This document shows, piece by piece, positions 15,962 through 25,928 of a stretch of 38,033 bases of DNA. Source of the DNA: an uncultured Bacteroidota bacterium (lineage in GTDB: Bacteria; Bacteroidota; Rhodothermia; Rhodothermales; UBA10348); assembly GCA_937877085.1 (NCBI GenBank), contig CALEEY010000332.1, forward strand, positions 1 through 38,033, in the 5' to 3' direction. Within the stretch, counting starts at the first letter, position 1. Each line of letters opens with the position of its first letter. The notes beneath the pieces were generated by a model that was not told the origin of the DNA, made no database searches, and was given only the letters and a program-made list of their open reading frames with translations. The translations under genes were made by a program, and so were the position numbers.

Positions 15962-16717
15962 TTATTTCGAAGATTGTGGCAAGCGTTCGCGCAAGGAGCA
16001 AAGCCCTAGATACAGCACAATCGGAATCGTTTTTCTCCTAGCGGGACCTTGAAGGTCGATCGTGGTCCATCCGATGGAAAGCGTCCACGCGGCCGGTCCA
16101 ATCCAGGATACCCACCACGGCATACGGCCAACCAAAAAGGTGAAGAGTTTTCCAGCGAGCTGAGATCCAATAATTTTGGCTATCGTCCCGAAAATGATCG
16201 TTTTTATGAGCCCTTGAACCACCACAATATTGAATGCTTCAATCAGCATGGGGAGGGCGAAAACACCAGCCGAGCGTTTGAGGAAAGCAGCCGCTTTTTC
16301 TTTCTCTACTCCAAGTTCTTCCAACATTTTTTGTTGTTCTTCGACGGAAAGATGGGCGAACTGCTGCGTGGCATAGTCCGTAGCCACTTTTTCGACCATT
16401 TCGCGGGGCGTTGCGGCGGCCGGGTTAGCCACTTTTAAACCGCCAGCCACATCCCGAACTATTTCTTGAAAAGACACGCCTGGTTCGGATCCGGTCACCG
16501 ATCGAAACGCATAAGCGAAGTCAGAACTACCTAAATAGCGCAGATTGGATACAAATTCGGTTTGTACGGCATCCCTGCCTTCTTTGGTGTCTTCCTTTTC
16601 TAAAGCTCCGACCAAATCAGTAAACTTCGCGTCGTTCGACAAATTGAACGGGCTTTCCATGATACCGGCTAGAAATCTAAAATCGGTCGGTTGAAGGACG
16701 GATAGGAGGTCGTTCAT
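15962..16717 (-). CDS. UPF0174/YaaW-like protein with C-terminal membrane region
   Basis: A protein of 251 residues from ATG at 16717 (MNDLLSVLQPTDFRFLAGIM); the frame is open to 16774, but the extra 19 residues look unlike family starts. The N-terminal half is a soluble helical region with SSDFAYAFRS and GVSFQEIVRDVAGGLKV, like the GANS..RG..YxEILxDV pattern of YaaW. The C-terminal half has Ala/Gly-rich hydrophobic helices, then SWIGPAAWTLSIGWTTIDLQ and GPARRKTIPIVLYLG, close to the YaaW ending. YaaW has no firmly established function. The gene is divergent from malQ across about 170 bases; the two may share a promoter region, but a functional link is not shown. Confidence 0.65.
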   Translation of the reverse strand: MNDLLSVLQPTDFRFLAGIMESPFNLSNDAKFTDLVGALEKEDTKEGRDAVQTEFVSNLRYLGSSDFAYAFRSVTGSEPGVSFQEIVRDVAGGLKVANPAAATPREMVEKVATDYATQQFAHLSVEEQQKMLEELGVEKEKAAAFLKRSAGVFALPMLIEAFNIVVVQGLIKTIIFGTIAKIIGSQLAGKLFTFLVGRMPWWVSWIGPAAWTLSIGWTTIDLQGPARRKTIPIVLYLGLCSLRERLPQSSK

Positions 16718-16889
16718 CTTGGATTGGTTTTTCGAGGTGAGGTGCGTCCCGACTGTCAGAATGGCGTATCTCATATGCTACGCTACTTCCGCGCCTACAG
16801 TTACGAAAAAGCGCGTAAAAACGAAGTTCACAAAGAAGTTTTCAATCGGATAAAAACCGACGGGCTTTCGAGGTATCTTGAAGCCTTGA

Positions 16890-18473
16890 ATGTTCATTTG
16901 GTACCTCGCATACACCCCCGTGCAACTTACTTCCTCACCCACGAGCGGACTCCTGCTTCACATCTCATCACTGCCGGGCTCCTACGGAATTGGAGATCTG
17001 GGGTATGAAGCGTACGCTTTTGCAGACTTTTTACACGCGGCTCGTCAGTCCGTCTGGCAGGTGCTTCCCATTGTGCCGGTAGGTCACGGAAACTCTCCTT
17101 ATTCGTCCCCATCGACTTTCGCTGGCAATATCTTGCTGGTTTCGCCCGATCTACTACTCGACTATGGGCTATTAACAGAGGACGATTTGGCCACTTCTGC
17201 AGACCCCCGTCCACAAACGGTCCATTTCAAACAAGCTTTAGACTTAAAGCATAAGGTGCTGAGCACCGCTTGGAGACGTTTTTCCGAAGGAAATTTCGCC
17301 GAGTTGAAGGTCGAATACGAATCGTTTCGGGTTAAAAACGGGCACTGGTTGACGGATTATGCCCTTTATGAGGCCATAAAAACCGTTCAAAACGGTTCCG
17401 CTTGGACAGAATGGCCTGCGGGATTACGAGACCGTGAAACGACGGCCGTTGCAGATTTTGTGCTCGGCCGCGGGCCATCGATAGAACAGATCATGTTTTC
17501 ACAGTTCGTATTCGACAAACAGTGGACTGCGCTGAGAGCCTATTGCGATGACAGGAAAATTGCTCTGTTCGGGGATTTGCCCATTTATGTGGCCCAAGAT
17601 TCTGCGGATGTTTGGGCCAACCGGGATATTTTCTTTTTGGACGCAGCTGGTCATCCGACCGTAGTATCGGGCGTTCCGCCGGATTACTTCTCCGAAACTG
17701 GACAACGCTGGGGAAATCCTCTGTATCGTTGGGAGGTGTTAAAGTCGCGGGACTACGACTGGTGGGTAGCCCGCATGCAGCGCATTTTAGATCAGTTTGA
17801 TCTGGTCCGGTTAGACCATTTTAGAGGATTTGAGGCGTACTGGGAAATTCCGTCTACGGAGGCTACTGCGGTTCGCGGCACCTGGAGGGATGGGCCCGCA
17901 GAAGATTTGTTCGAATCTCTAGAACGACACTTAGGAACGCTTCCCGTCATTGCGGAGAACTTGGGCGTCATTACCGAAGGAGTAACCCGCCTGATAGACG
18001 CCTTTGGATTTCCTGGAATGGCTCTTCTCCAATTCGCTTTCGATTCGGGTCCCGAAAACGGTTTTTTACCTCATAACTACGACGAAAACATCGTGGCCTA
18101 CACGGGTACGCACGATAACGACACCATGGTGGGTTGGTGGACCGATACGAGTAGTACTCAAAATGCGGATCAGATCGAACGAGAACGCCAATATTGCGCT
18201 GAATATTTGGAATTGAGCGATTCGAAAAAGAACTTTAGTGGGTCAGAATTGACGTGGAAAGCCATTAGCGCCCTCATGAATTCGAGCGCTCGATTTGTGA
18301 TCACACCGGTTCAAGACGTGCTGTCTCTAGATAGCTCGGCGCGCATGAATACACCGGGGACCACGGATCATAATTGGGCTTGGAGAATGCAAAAGGGCTC
18401 TTTGACACCCGAAATAGCCGCTAAGCTGGGAATGCTTACTCGGGAAACCCATCGGGCTAGGAAAGCTAACTGA
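16890..18473 (+). CDS. malQ: 4-alpha-glucanotransferase (amylomaltase, GH77)
   Basis: A 527-residue GH77 enzyme that moves alpha-1,4-glucan segments between chains in maltodextrin and glycogen turnover. Residues counted from ATG at 16890: the N-terminal GLLLHISSLPGSYGIGDLG, the acceptor loop HGNSPYSSPSTFAGN, FGDLPIYVAQDSADVWANRD, the nucleophile D309 in VRLDHFRGFEAYW, the acid/base E356 in VIAENLGVIT, and D409 in GTHDNDTMVGWW. All are intact and correctly spaced. A GTG at 16920 (VQLTSSPTSGLLLH) may be the true start, since the ten residues before it are unusual. It is convergent with glgX, only 21 bases apart, and belongs to a three-gene glycogen cluster with glgX and glgB. Confidence 0.93.
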   Translation: MFIWYLAYTPVQLTSSPTSGLLLHISSLPGSYGIGDLGYEAYAFADFLHAARQSVWQVLPIVPVGHGNSPYSSPSTFAGNILLVSPDLLLDYGLLTEDDLATSADPRPQTVHFKQALDLKHKVLSTAWRRFSEGNFAELKVEYESFRVKNGHWLTDYALYEAIKTVQNGSAWTEWPAGLRDRETTAVADFVLGRGPSIEQIMFSQFVFDKQWTALRAYCDDRKIALFGDLPIYVAQDSADVWANRDIFFLDAAGHPTVVSGVPPDYFSETGQRWGNPLYRWEVLKSRDYDWWVARMQRILDQFDLVRLDHFRGFEAYWEIPSTEATAVRGTWRDGPAEDLFESLERHLGTLPVIAENLGVITEGVTRLIDAFGFPGMALLQFAFDSGPENGFLPHNYDENIVAYTGTHDNDTMVGWWTDTSSTQNADQIERERQYCAEYLELSDSKKNFSGSELTWKAISALMNSSARFVITPVQDVLSLDSSARMNTPGTTDHNWAWRMQKGSLTPEIAAKLGMLTRETHRARKAN

Positions 18474-18494
18474 GGCGAAGGTCTCGGGCCTTGA

Positions 18495-20582
18495 TTACGG
18501 ATGAGAGTCTGCTCGGAGCACCGTAACGGACTGGGCAGCGACGTCAATTCGAGCGCCTTCGGGGGAAATGCTCTCTTCTGAAAAAGGAGGACACGTGGTC
18601 CAGGTGCCACCCCAAGTAGGGAGCACCATTTCCTTGACGTCTTCGGAAGGATTAAATGCTACCAAGAAGGTGTCATCCCGAAGCGGGGAGCCGTCTTGTG
18701 CAACATCACCCATTCGATCTCCAAGCAAAATCAATCCAAAAGCTTTCAGGCCAGCTTCTTGCCATTCGTGTGATTCGATTCGGCGACCATCTGGATGCCA
18801 CCAAATTCCTTGTTCCGCTTCGGACTCGGCGGGGACGCTGTTTAAGAAATGGCGTCGATAAAAGGTGGGATGAGCTTTGCGGAAGGCAATTGCTTCTCGG
18901 CAAAACTGAAGCCAAGATAATTTTTCGGTATCCAAGTCCCAGTTGAACCAATTCAACTCGTTATCCTGGCAATAGGCATTGTTATTTCCTTGGAGCGTTC
19001 GGCCCAATTCGTCGCCGCCCAGCACCATAGGGACGCCCTGAGAGAGCAAAAGGGTGCTCAGTAGCGCCTTTTTGACCCGCGCCCTCCGTTCAATTATTTC
19101 CAACTGATCGGATGCTCCTTCAACGCCCCAATTCCGGGAAAAATTGGGCTCGTGGCCGTCTTTGTTATGTTCAAGATTGGCTTCATTGTGCTTGTTTTCG
19201 TACGAAACCAAGTCTTGCAACGTGAAACCATCGTGAGCCGTCACAAAGTTGATGGAGGCATTGGGCCTTCGCTTTCCGAATAAATCGCTACTTCCTGAAA
19301 TTCTAGTCGCCAACGACCCTACCTGTCCAGGGTCGCCACGCCAAAACTGGCGAACGGTATCCCGATATTTGCCATTCCATTCAACCCAAGGAGAAGGAAA
19401 AGAGCCCACCTGGTACCCGTTGGGCCCAAGGTCCCAAGGCTCGGCAATGAGTTTCACCGTCGATAACACCGGATCCTGATGCAACATGGTTAATAAGGGG
19501 GCCTGCATATCGACCGTATTATCCTCTCGAGCCAACGAAGTAGCCAGGTCAAATCGAAATCCATCCACTCCCATTTCGGTGACCCAATATCGCAGGGAGT
19601 CCGCGATCAATCTCAATACCATGGGCTGATTGGCATCCAGCGTGTTGCCCGTACCCGTAAAATCCTCTAAAAATCGAGGTTCTGTAGGGTTTTTTCGATA
19701 GTAACTGGCGTTATCAAACCCCCGAAACGACAACGTGGGGCCCAACCGATTGCCTTCGGCTGTATGATTGTACACCACATCCAATATCAATTCGATTCCT
19801 TCCTCATGGAGCACCCGAGCCATGGTTTGAAACTCAGCGATGGCGTGCTCCGCAACGGAAGCATAGCTTGGTTCAGGAATGAAATAGTTGATTGGATTGT
19901 AACCCCAATAATTAGTCAGCCCCGCATCAAACAGATGCTTTTCGGTCATCTGAAGGTGCACCGGTTGTAGCTGAACAGCGGTGACTCCAAGCGACTTTAG
20001 ATGATTCAGGATTGGCCTAGAACACAGCCCCAGATACGTACCGCGAATGGCGGGATCCACCTCGGGATGCAGCATAGAAATGCCCTTGACATGGGTCTCA
20101 TAGATTACGGAATCCTTCCAATGAATTTCGGGTCTTGAAGGCAGGGACGGCGGCGGTACGCTTGGGCGAATAGCGCGTGCTACGGCCGCAAATGGGGCCG
20201 AATTTTGGTCGTTGAAAGTGGTATCGTCCTGCTCCGCGTAGCCCAATATCGCACTGTTCCACGCGGCAGCCTTCGCCAAATCTTTGGCGTACGGGTCGAG
20301 CAGCAATTTATGGCGATTGAAGCGGTGTCCGCGGGTCGGTTCAAACGGTCCGTCCACTCGGTACCCGTATAGCGCGCCCTCCTTTGCCCCCTTAACAAAT
20401 CCATGCCAAATCGGTCCACAGCGTTCTACCAATCGAAACGAAGTGCACTCTTCCAGGTCTTCCGTGTTATTAAAAAGGCAGAGCTCAATGCCCGTGGCAT
20501 GTGCGCTAAAAACGGCAAAATTTATACCATCGTCCGAGACGGTAGCGCCTAATGGGAATGATTTTCCAGGTAATAGAATCAA
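18495..20582 (-). CDS. glgX: Glycogen debranching enzyme (GH13_11, GlgX/isoamylase type)
   Basis: A 695-residue debranching enzyme that cuts alpha-1,6 linkages, usually of short side chains left by phosphorylase. An N-terminal CBM48-like domain (GKSFPLGATVSDDGINFAVF, about residues 1-90) precedes the GH13 barrel. Catalytic residues are D345 (VDGFRFDLATS), E381 (LIAEPWDLG) and D451 (FVTAHDGFTLQDLVSYENKH), with the typical QGNNNAYCQDNELNWFNWD segment later. The start is TTG at 20582; an in-frame TGA lies just upstream and the family N-terminus begins at residue 4, so no longer version is possible. It is divergent from glgB across 149 bases and convergent with malQ. No glycogen phosphorylase, GlgA or GlgC is in the window. 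Confidence 0.93.
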   Translation of the reverse strand: MILLPGKSFPLGATVSDDGINFAVFSAHATGIELCLFNNTEDLEECTSFRLVERCGPIWHGFVKGAKEGALYGYRVDGPFEPTRGHRFNRHKLLLDPYAKDLAKAAAWNSAILGYAEQDDTTFNDQNSAPFAAVARAIRPSVPPPSLPSRPEIHWKDSVIYETHVKGISMLHPEVDPAIRGTYLGLCSRPILNHLKSLGVTAVQLQPVHLQMTEKHLFDAGLTNYWGYNPINYFIPEPSYASVAEHAIAEFQTMARVLHEEGIELILDVVYNHTAEGNRLGPTLSFRGFDNASYYRKNPTEPRFLEDFTGTGNTLDANQPMVLRLIADSLRYWVTEMGVDGFRFDLATSLAREDNTVDMQAPLLTMLHQDPVLSTVKLIAEPWDLGPNGYQVGSFPSPWVEWNGKYRDTVRQFWRGDPGQVGSLATRISGSSDLFGKRRPNASINFVTAHDGFTLQDLVSYENKHNEANLEHNKDGHEPNFSRNWGVEGASDQLEIIERRARVKKALLSTLLLSQGVPMVLGGDELGRTLQGNNNAYCQDNELNWFNWDLDTEKLSWLQFCREAIAFRKAHPTFYRRHFLNSVPAESEAEQGIWWHPDGRRIESHEWQEAGLKAFGLILLGDRMGDVAQDGSPLRDDTFLVAFNPSEDVKEMVLPTWGGTWTTCPPFSEESISPEGARIDVAAQSVTVLRADSHP

Positions 20583-20731
20583 TGCGAGGAGTGCTGGGTG
20601 TCAGAAAAAGATAGCCTAGCGAATATACTCGAACTTGTACTGCGTGTGTAACAGAAGTTGAGGCAATTTCCACTCTGCCAGCAATAGAATGACGCAAATC
20701 CCGTACTTTCCATCAACACGAATTCAAGTTT

Positions 20732-22618
20732 ATGCCGAAAGTATCCGCGTTTGACCTGCACTTGTGGGGGCAGGGTCGTCTTTTTGAAGCACATCACACG
20801 TTGGGGGCGCATCCTAATCGGGGCGGTACCTGGTTTCGGGTGTGGGCTCCACGGGCAGATGCTGTTTCCGTGATCGGCGATTTTAACGGTTGGAATCCTG
20901 AAACGAACCCCATGGAGCCCATTGGTTCGGGGATGAGCCGTTTGTGGGAAGTATACATTCGGGGAGCGCTCATTGGACAAAAGTACAAGTTTAGTATTCG
21001 TCGAGGATCGAAGAGGATAGATAAAACCGACCCATTCGCTCGGCAGATGGAGCCTCCTGCATTCGGTGGCAGCGCGCTGGAAGGCCTTTCAGCCATAGTT
21101 ACGGAATCCGATTTTGAATGGAACGATAACGAGTGGTTGCAAAAAAGGAAGGGCCCTGAATCGCTTTCTGAAGCGGTTTCCATGTACGAAGTGCACATTG
21201 GCTCGTGGCGGCGCAAAGAAGACGGTGGATTTTTATCCTACCGAGAATTAGCAGAACCGTTGGCGGAATATGTTCGAGAGATGGGGTTCACCCATGTTGA
21301 ATTCCTGCCCGTTCAAGAGCACCCTTTCTATGGATCGTGGGGTTATCAAACCGTGGGTCTTTTCGCTCCAACGTTTCGTTACGGCACGGCGGACGACTTG
21401 AAATATCTTGTTAACCATTTGCACGCCAACGACATAGGCGTCATTTTGGATTGGGTACCAGCCCATTTCGCCACCGATCCGCAAGGTCTTTCCATGTTCG
21501 ATGGACAACCGCTGTTTGAGTACGAAGACCCGGGGATGCGGCATCATCCGGATTGGGGCACGTTTATTTTTGATTATTCGCGGCCGCAAGTTCAAAACTA
21601 TTTGGTTTCCAACGCCCTGTATTGGTTAGAAGAGTTTCATGTGGATGGGCTTCGCTTTGATGCGGTTGCTTCCATGCTTTACCGGGATTATTCGCGCAAA
21701 AAATGGACGCCCAACGCGCAGGGTGGCCGCGAAAACCTAGAAGCGGTGGAATTTCTAAAGCTCATCAATGAAACGGTCTTTTCCTCGTTTCCGAATGCCA
21801 TGATGATAGCAGAAGAGTCTACAGCTTGGCCGGGAGTGTCGCACCCCACCTACAGTGGGGGACTCGGTTTTCTGTATAAATGGAATTTGGGTTGGATGCA
21901 CGACACCTTCCAGTTTTTCAAGGAAGATCCGGTACACCGCAAATTCCATTACCACGATTTCACATTCCCACTGGTGTACGCGTGGGCGGAGAACTACCTG
22001 TTATCCCTTTCGCACGATGAAGTCGTCCACGGAAAAGGCAGCCTCTTGGGGAAGATGCCCGGTGACGATTGGCAAAAAGCGGCCAACATTCGGCTCCTTT
22101 TCGCGCATTTGTTTGGCCACCCGGGTAAAAAGCTCATTTTTATGGGGATGGAATTTGGGCAGGGAAGGGAATGGAGTCACGATCGCGGCCTGGACTGGTG
22201 GCTGTTGGAAAAGGACATCCATAAGGGAACGCAGGAGTGGATGAAAGCCCTCAACATGTTGTACCGAATCTCTGACGCGCTTCAAAACGAAACGCACAAT
22301 GGGTTTGAGTGGATCGATTACAAAGACACGGCCAATACCACGGCTTCCTATATCCGAAAAGCGTCGGACGAAGTGTTGATGTTCGTCTTTAACTTCACCC
22401 CGGTACCGCGGCCCATGTACGAAGTGGGAGCACCTCAGGAGGGGAACTGGAGCGTGATTCTAAATAGTGACGAAGCACGCTTCGGAGGAAGCGGAACGGG
22501 ATCTACTGGGTCCTGTGAAGCAAGAAAAAAGGCGTTTCATGGCCAACCGGCGTCCTTTCAACTAGACCTTCCACCGCTAGGAGTGCTGGTGCTTCGTTCG
22601 ACCTCGAAACGGAAGTAG
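20732..22618 (+). CDS. glgB: 1,4-alpha-glucan branching enzyme (GH13_9)
   Basis: A 628-residue branching enzyme that makes alpha-1,6 branches in glycogen. It is the shorter type without the extra N1 module: one CBM48 domain ([20 protein letters not shown], about residues 35-125), the GH13 barrel and a C-terminal beta domain. Key residues: [10 protein letters not shown] (about 152), [16 protein letters not shown], nucleophile D310 ([17 protein letters not shown]), acid/base E361 (MMIAEEST) and D429 in [17 protein letters not shown] at 20732 has no Shine-Dalgarno sequence. With glgX (divergent) and malQ it covers building and trimming of branches; the chain-elongating enzymes must be encoded elsewhere. 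Confidence 0.95.
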   Translation: MPKVSAFDLHLWGQGRLFEAHHTLGAHPNRGGTWFRVWAPRADAVSVIGDFNGWNPETNPMEPIGSGMSRLWEVYIRGALIGQKYKFSIRRGSKRIDKTDPFARQMEPPAFGGSALEGLSAIVTESDFEWNDNEWLQKRKGPESLSEAVSMYEVHIGSWRRKEDGGFLSYRELAEPLAEYVREMGFTHVEFLPVQEHPFYGSWGYQTVGLFAPTFRYGTADDLKYLVNHLHANDIGVILDWVPAHFATDPQGLSMFDGQPLFEYEDPGMRHHPDWGTFIFDYSRPQVQNYLVSNALYWLEEFHVDGLRFDAVASMLYRDYSRKKWTPNAQGGRENLEAVEFLKLINETVFSSFPNAMMIAEESTAWPGVSHPTYSGGLGFLYKWNLGWMHDTFQFFKEDPVHRKFHYHDFTFPLVYAWAENYLLSLSHDEVVHGKGSLLGKMPGDDWQKAANIRLLFAHLFGHPGKKLIFMGMEFGQGREWSHDRGLDWWLLEKDIHKGTQEWMKALNMLYRISDALQNETHNGFEWIDYKDTANTTASYIRKASDEVLMFVFNFTPVPRPMYEVGAPQEGNWSVILNSDEARFGGSGTGSTGSCEARKKAFHGQPASFQLDLPPLGVLVLRSTSKRK

Positions 22619-22686
22619 CTGAGCGTCGCGGAACGTGCGCTCGTCCTTCGCGGCAGGGGTGGAGCACGCAAATCGTGTCCCCTACA

Positions 22687-23328
22687 TCAGGGAATCCCAA
22701 GCAATTTGTGAGTTTGCAGGCTCAATCTCCATTTCGGATGCCTCAAACAATACGCTGTGGCCTCTTTCGTAAATCGCTCGGCCTCAGGTCCGTCCATGGG
22801 CTGTAAATAAAAATGGTCGAACGCGAGCTCTTCAAATCGAGAGGGAGGCGCTTTTTGTTGGTACCACACCAGTTTTAATTCATGTCCGCTCTTCTGTACG
22901 AGCGGCGCGTCGGCCTTTGGAGATACACAAATCCAGTCTAATCCCGTTGGCGCAGCGATCGTGCCGTTAGTTTCGACCGCGATCTCACAGGACTGGGCAT
23001 GCAGCGCCTCGATCAGGTCTGTATCTATCTGAAGGAGTGGTTCGCCGCCGGTGCAGACTACAAATGCCGAACCCGTTGGGGACACCGATGCGTCCCAAAT
23101 GCCCCTGATGTGTGTAGCCAGGGCCTCTGCGGTCTTGAATTTGCCTCCTCCTGGTCCATCGGTGCCCACAAAATCGGTATCGCAAAATGTGCACACGGCA
23201 TTCGCCCGATCCTGCTCGCGACCCGTCCACAGATTACAGCCAGTAAAACGCACGAATACGGCGGCGCGGCCCGTGTGGTACCCTTCGCCCTGAAGCGTGC
23301 AATAAACTTCTTTTACGGTATAGGCCAT
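22687..23328 (-). CDS. queE: 7-carboxy-7-deazaguanine synthase, radical SAM (queuosine precursor pathway)
   Basis: A 213-residue radical SAM enzyme that converts carboxytetrahydropterin to 7-carboxy-7-deazaguanine, a step to preQ0 and queuosine. The start VYCTLQGEGYHTGRAAVFVR is diagnostic. The cluster-binding cysteines are C31, C46 and C49 (CNLW...CTFCDTDFVGTDG), the CX14CX2C form used by QueE of the E. coli type rather than the simple CX3CX2C. It is followed by the TGGEPLLQ SAM motif and an ETNGT motif. QueC, QueD and QueF are not in the window. ATG at 23328. Confidence 0.94.
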   Translation of the reverse strand: MAYTVKEVYCTLQGEGYHTGRAAVFVRFTGCNLWTGREQDRANAVCTFCDTDFVGTDGPGGGKFKTAEALATHIRGIWDASVSPTGSAFVVCTGGEPLLQIDTDLIEALHAQSCEIAVETNGTIAAPTGLDWICVSPKADAPLVQKSGHELKLVWYQQKAPPSRFEELAFDHFYLQPMDGPEAERFTKEATAYCLRHPKWRLSLQTHKLLGIP

Positions 23329-23349
23329 GAATCTAGAAAAGGACTATTT

Positions 23350-23428
23350 GCAGACATGGAAACGGTGGACTACTGGCAGACATGGAAATGAAGCCCGCCG
23401 ATGGGCAACCGGCTTTGAAACGGTGGAC
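23350..23428 (+). repeat. Interleaved short direct repeats upstream of the SDR gene
   Basis: GCAGACATGGAAA occurs at 23350-23362 and 23376-23388; GAAACGGTGGAC occurs at 23359-23370 and 23417-23428. The two units overlap in the first copy. The stretch is noncoding and lies between the divergent queE and SDR genes. Confidence 0.85.
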
Positions 23429-23480
23429 GTCGATCTATAACAAGCTCTGAAACTAAACTATTTCGGTCGACCACGAACGA

Positions 23481-23529
23481 TTTCCTCATCCCTTCAAGGT
23501 TTTCCTCATCCCTTCAAGGTTTTCCTCAT
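23481..23529 (+). repeat. 20-bp direct repeat, two full copies plus a 9-bp third
   Basis: Copies of TTTCCTCATCCCTTCAAGGT lie at 23481-23500 and 23501-23520; the first nine bases recur at 23521-23529. The array ends exactly where a candidate -7 box begins, so it could be a regulatory site for the SDR gene or simple replication slippage. Confidence 0.95.
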
Positions 23530-23537
23530 TAGTTTTG
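23530..23537 (+). promoter_or_regulatory. Candidate Bacteroidota-type -7 box (TAnnTTTG) for the SDR gene
   Basis: TAGTTTTG matches the TAnnTTTG element of Bacteroidota vegetative promoters exactly and lies about 42 bases upstream of the SDR ATG. A good TTG -33 element is missing; that position falls inside the 20-bp repeat. One short match can occur by chance. Confidence 0.3.
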
Positions 23538-23578
23538 CACCCAACGCCTAAGTCCACCAAAAAATCCAACAGGTCACC

Positions 23579-24346
23579 ATGCAAATTAAGGGAAATACAT
23601 TTTTAGTTACGGGCGGGAGTTCAGGCCTCGGCGCTGGGACTGCCGATAGACTCATTGAATTGGGCGCGAACGTAGTCATTGCCGACGTAAACGAAGCTGC
23701 AGGGAATGCCAAAGCCGACTCGTTAGGCCCTCGCGCCATTTTTGTCCTGACCGACGTAACAAGCGAAGAAAGTGTTCAGGCTGCCGTCGATGCAGCTACC
23801 ACTACCTTTGGAGGTCTTCATGGGGTCGTTGGCTGCGCGGGTATTTTGGTAGCCAAAAAAACGGTTGGACGCGATGGAGCCCATGATTTGGCCAGTTTTG
23901 CGCGGGTCATCACCGTCAATTTGGTTGGGACGTTTAATGTTATCCGATTGGCCGCTGTTGCCATGTCGAAGAATGAGCCGAATGAAGAAGGGGAGCGGGG
24001 CATTCTAATTAATACGGCATCCGTTGCCGCTTTCGACGGGCAAATGGGACAAGCCGCCTATTCTGCATCGAAAGGAGGCATTGTTGGGATGACGCTGCCC
24101 ATTGCGCGCGATCTATCCAGAAATGGGATTCGATGCATGACCATCGCCCCTGGGATATTTGAAACGCCCATGGTTGCCGGTATGCCTGCCGATGTCCAAG
24201 CCTCGCTCATCAGTCAAATTCCATTTCCTAACCGACTTGGAAAACCCTCGGACTATGCCTTTTTGGCGCAACACATCATCGAAAATGTGAAGCTGAACGG
24301 GGAAGTAATCAGATTGGATGGTGGTGTGCGGATGGGGGCTAAGTAA
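23579..24346 (+). CDS. SDR family dehydrogenase, 3-hydroxyacyl-CoA dehydrogenase type II-like
   Basis: A 255-residue Rossmann-fold NAD(P)-dependent oxidoreductase. TGGSSGLG (residues 11-18) binds the cofactor, IADV after strand 2 favours NAD(H), CAGI (about 87-90) is the NAG-like motif, and the active site is N114, S148 (INTASVAAF), Y161 and K165 (YSASK). The C-terminal [14 protein letters not shown] and [14 protein letters not shown] are like human HSD17B10 and bacterial 3-hydroxyacyl-CoA dehydrogenases, so fatty-acid or branched-chain beta-oxidation is the likely use; other alcohols cannot be excluded. ATG at 23579. It is convergent with the aldehyde dehydrogenase gene. Confidence 0.9.
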   Translation: MQIKGNTFLVTGGSSGLGAGTADRLIELGANVVIADVNEAAGNAKADSLGPRAIFVLTDVTSEESVQAAVDAATTTFGGLHGVVGCAGILVAKKTVGRDGAHDLASFARVITVNLVGTFNVIRLAAVAMSKNEPNEEGERGILINTASVAAFDGQMGQAAYSASKGGIVGMTLPIARDLSRNGIRCMTIAPGIFETPMVAGMPADVQASLISQIPFPNRLGKPSDYAFLAQHIIENVKLNGEVIRLDGGVRMGAK

Positions 24347-24428
24347 CGTCCTCCCAAAGAGGCGTTGCCTATTGTCCTGCGTGCCGCATACCGTCTTTAT
24401 GGAAGGGGTTGGTGGGCGGGAGGAATTC

Positions 24429-25829
24429 CTATCCGAGCCTGCGCAGCACGTTCATGAAAAAAGTCGACCGTGGAGAATAAGGCGGATGGAACAGTTGCAG
24501 AATGAAGGCCCCCCATCGTCTTTTCAAAATGACTTGTTCATTGCAAAAGGCCCTAAAACCTGCTTCCCCGTGCGACCGACCAATGCCCGAATTTCCTTCA
24601 CCGCCGAATGGCCCAAAGGGCTGGATGAATTGTAATAAGGTGGTGTTGGCACAAATGGCCCCGGTACGAATCTGGGTTGAAAAGTGCTCCGCCAGGCCTT
24701 TTTTGCTCGAATACAGGTAAACGGACAGCGGTGGTGGTCTAGATTTAATTTCAGCGATCGCAGCTTCTTCCGAAGCAACAGCGATGAGGGGTAGCAGCGG
24801 ACCGAAAATCTCCTCTCGTAAAAGCGGGAGCCCCTGAGGCACGTCGTCCAGTAGGGTAGGTTCGATATAGCGACTTTGAGGGTCCACCTCGCCGCCAAAC
24901 AGAACGCGTGCTCCTGCGTCCACCGATTCCTTCAACAGGAGGGCCAAACGGTCGAAGTGACGCCCATTAATTATGCGGGCGTAATTGGAGGTTTTTCTGT
25001 CGGCCGCCGAGGCGCCATAAAATTGCTTGATGTGGCGCTCGATTTCCTCCACGAGCTGAGTTTTAACATCTTCCTTTACCAGGACGTAATCTGGGGCGAT
25101 ACACGTCTGCCCTGCATTTGAGAACTTCCCGAAGCAAATTCCGCGGGCCGCGTCACCAAGGTCCGCGGTTTCATCGACGTAAACCGGCGATTTTCCTCCT
25201 AATTCGAGCGTAACACTCGACAAATGCTTCGAGCCAGCCGCCATGACCACTTTCCCAACGCCTACGCTCCCCGTAAAATGAATATGGCTAAACGGGAGTT
25301 CTAAAAAGGCGTTGGCTACCGAAGCGTCTCCTTCGAATACCATGGCTTCTTCTCTAGGGAAAACCGACTCAATGATCTCTTTTAATAATTTGCTGGCGTT
25401 TGGCGTGTTTTCAGAGGGCTTTACAACAAAAGGGCAGCCCGCTGCCGTAGCGTGAACAACGGGTCCAATGGTCAACAAAAAAGCATAATTCCAGGGCGTA
25501 ATGATCAAACTGGGGCCTTTGGGCTGGAATACAACGTCTGTAGACGTTCCAATCAGGTACAAGGGCGTTTTTTTCCTAACCGGTTTGGTCCATTTTCGAA
25601 GATGCCGGATCGCGTGAGTCACTTCAAACATGGTCGCCGCGATTTCGGTCAGGTCTACTTCGTAACGAGGTTTGTTAAAATCATTCCAAAGGGCCTGTCG
25701 AACGTCCTCTTGCCGCGCAATCAAGACCCTACGGAGCGCTCTTAACCGTTCCAAGCGATGCGCGATGCTCGAGTGGGGGTGTTTTCTGAATTGTTCAGAA
25801 AGCGTAGCAAAGGCGGCTTCTGGCGTCAA
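24429..25829 (-). CDS. Aldehyde dehydrogenase, class 3 / fatty-aldehyde type
   Basis: A 466-residue NAD(P)-dependent aldehyde dehydrogenase. Marks: the TPWNYAF motif (N114), cofactor Lys in FVVKPSENTPN (K137), the FTGSVGVGK loop, general base E209 in LELGGKSPVYVD, nucleophile C243 in SNAGQTCIAPDYVL, and the C-terminal PFGGEGNSGIGRSHGEAGFR followed by a hydrophobic tail, all as in ALDH3-like enzymes that oxidise medium- or long-chain aldehydes. The start is TTG at 25829: an in-frame stop lies 21 bases upstream and a GGAG sits nine bases before the TTG, which supports it. It is divergent from the threonine dehydratase-like gene. Confidence 0.93.
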   Translation of the reverse strand: MTPEAAFATLSEQFRKHPHSSIAHRLERLRALRRVLIARQEDVRQALWNDFNKPRYEVDLTEIAATMFEVTHAIRHLRKWTKPVRKKTPLYLIGTSTDVVFQPKGPSLIITPWNYAFLLTIGPVVHATAAGCPFVVKPSENTPNASKLLKEIIESVFPREEAMVFEGDASVANAFLELPFSHIHFTGSVGVGKVVMAAGSKHLSSVTLELGGKSPVYVDETADLGDAARGICFGKFSNAGQTCIAPDYVLVKEDVKTQLVEEIERHIKQFYGASAADRKTSNYARIINGRHFDRLALLLKESVDAGARVLFGGEVDPQSRYIEPTLLDDVPQGLPLLREEIFGPLLPLIAVASEEAAIAEIKSRPPPLSVYLYSSKKGLAEHFSTQIRTGAICANTTLLQFIQPFGPFGGEGNSGIGRSHGEAGFRAFCNEQVILKRRWGAFILQLFHPPYSPRSTFFMNVLRRLG

Positions 25830-25928
25830 CGCGGTTGTCTCCGATAATTAAGGTCTAGTACGACACAAAATATACAATTCAAAGGTGAAGATGGGCCTCC
25901 AAAAGCGAAGAGTTATGTACCTTGACGC

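Noticed and set aside
16724-17008. Plus-strand frame of 94 codons beside malQ
   Set aside because: It overlaps both the YaaW-like gene start and malQ in another frame; the protein shows no recognisable motif, and the region more likely carries their promoters.
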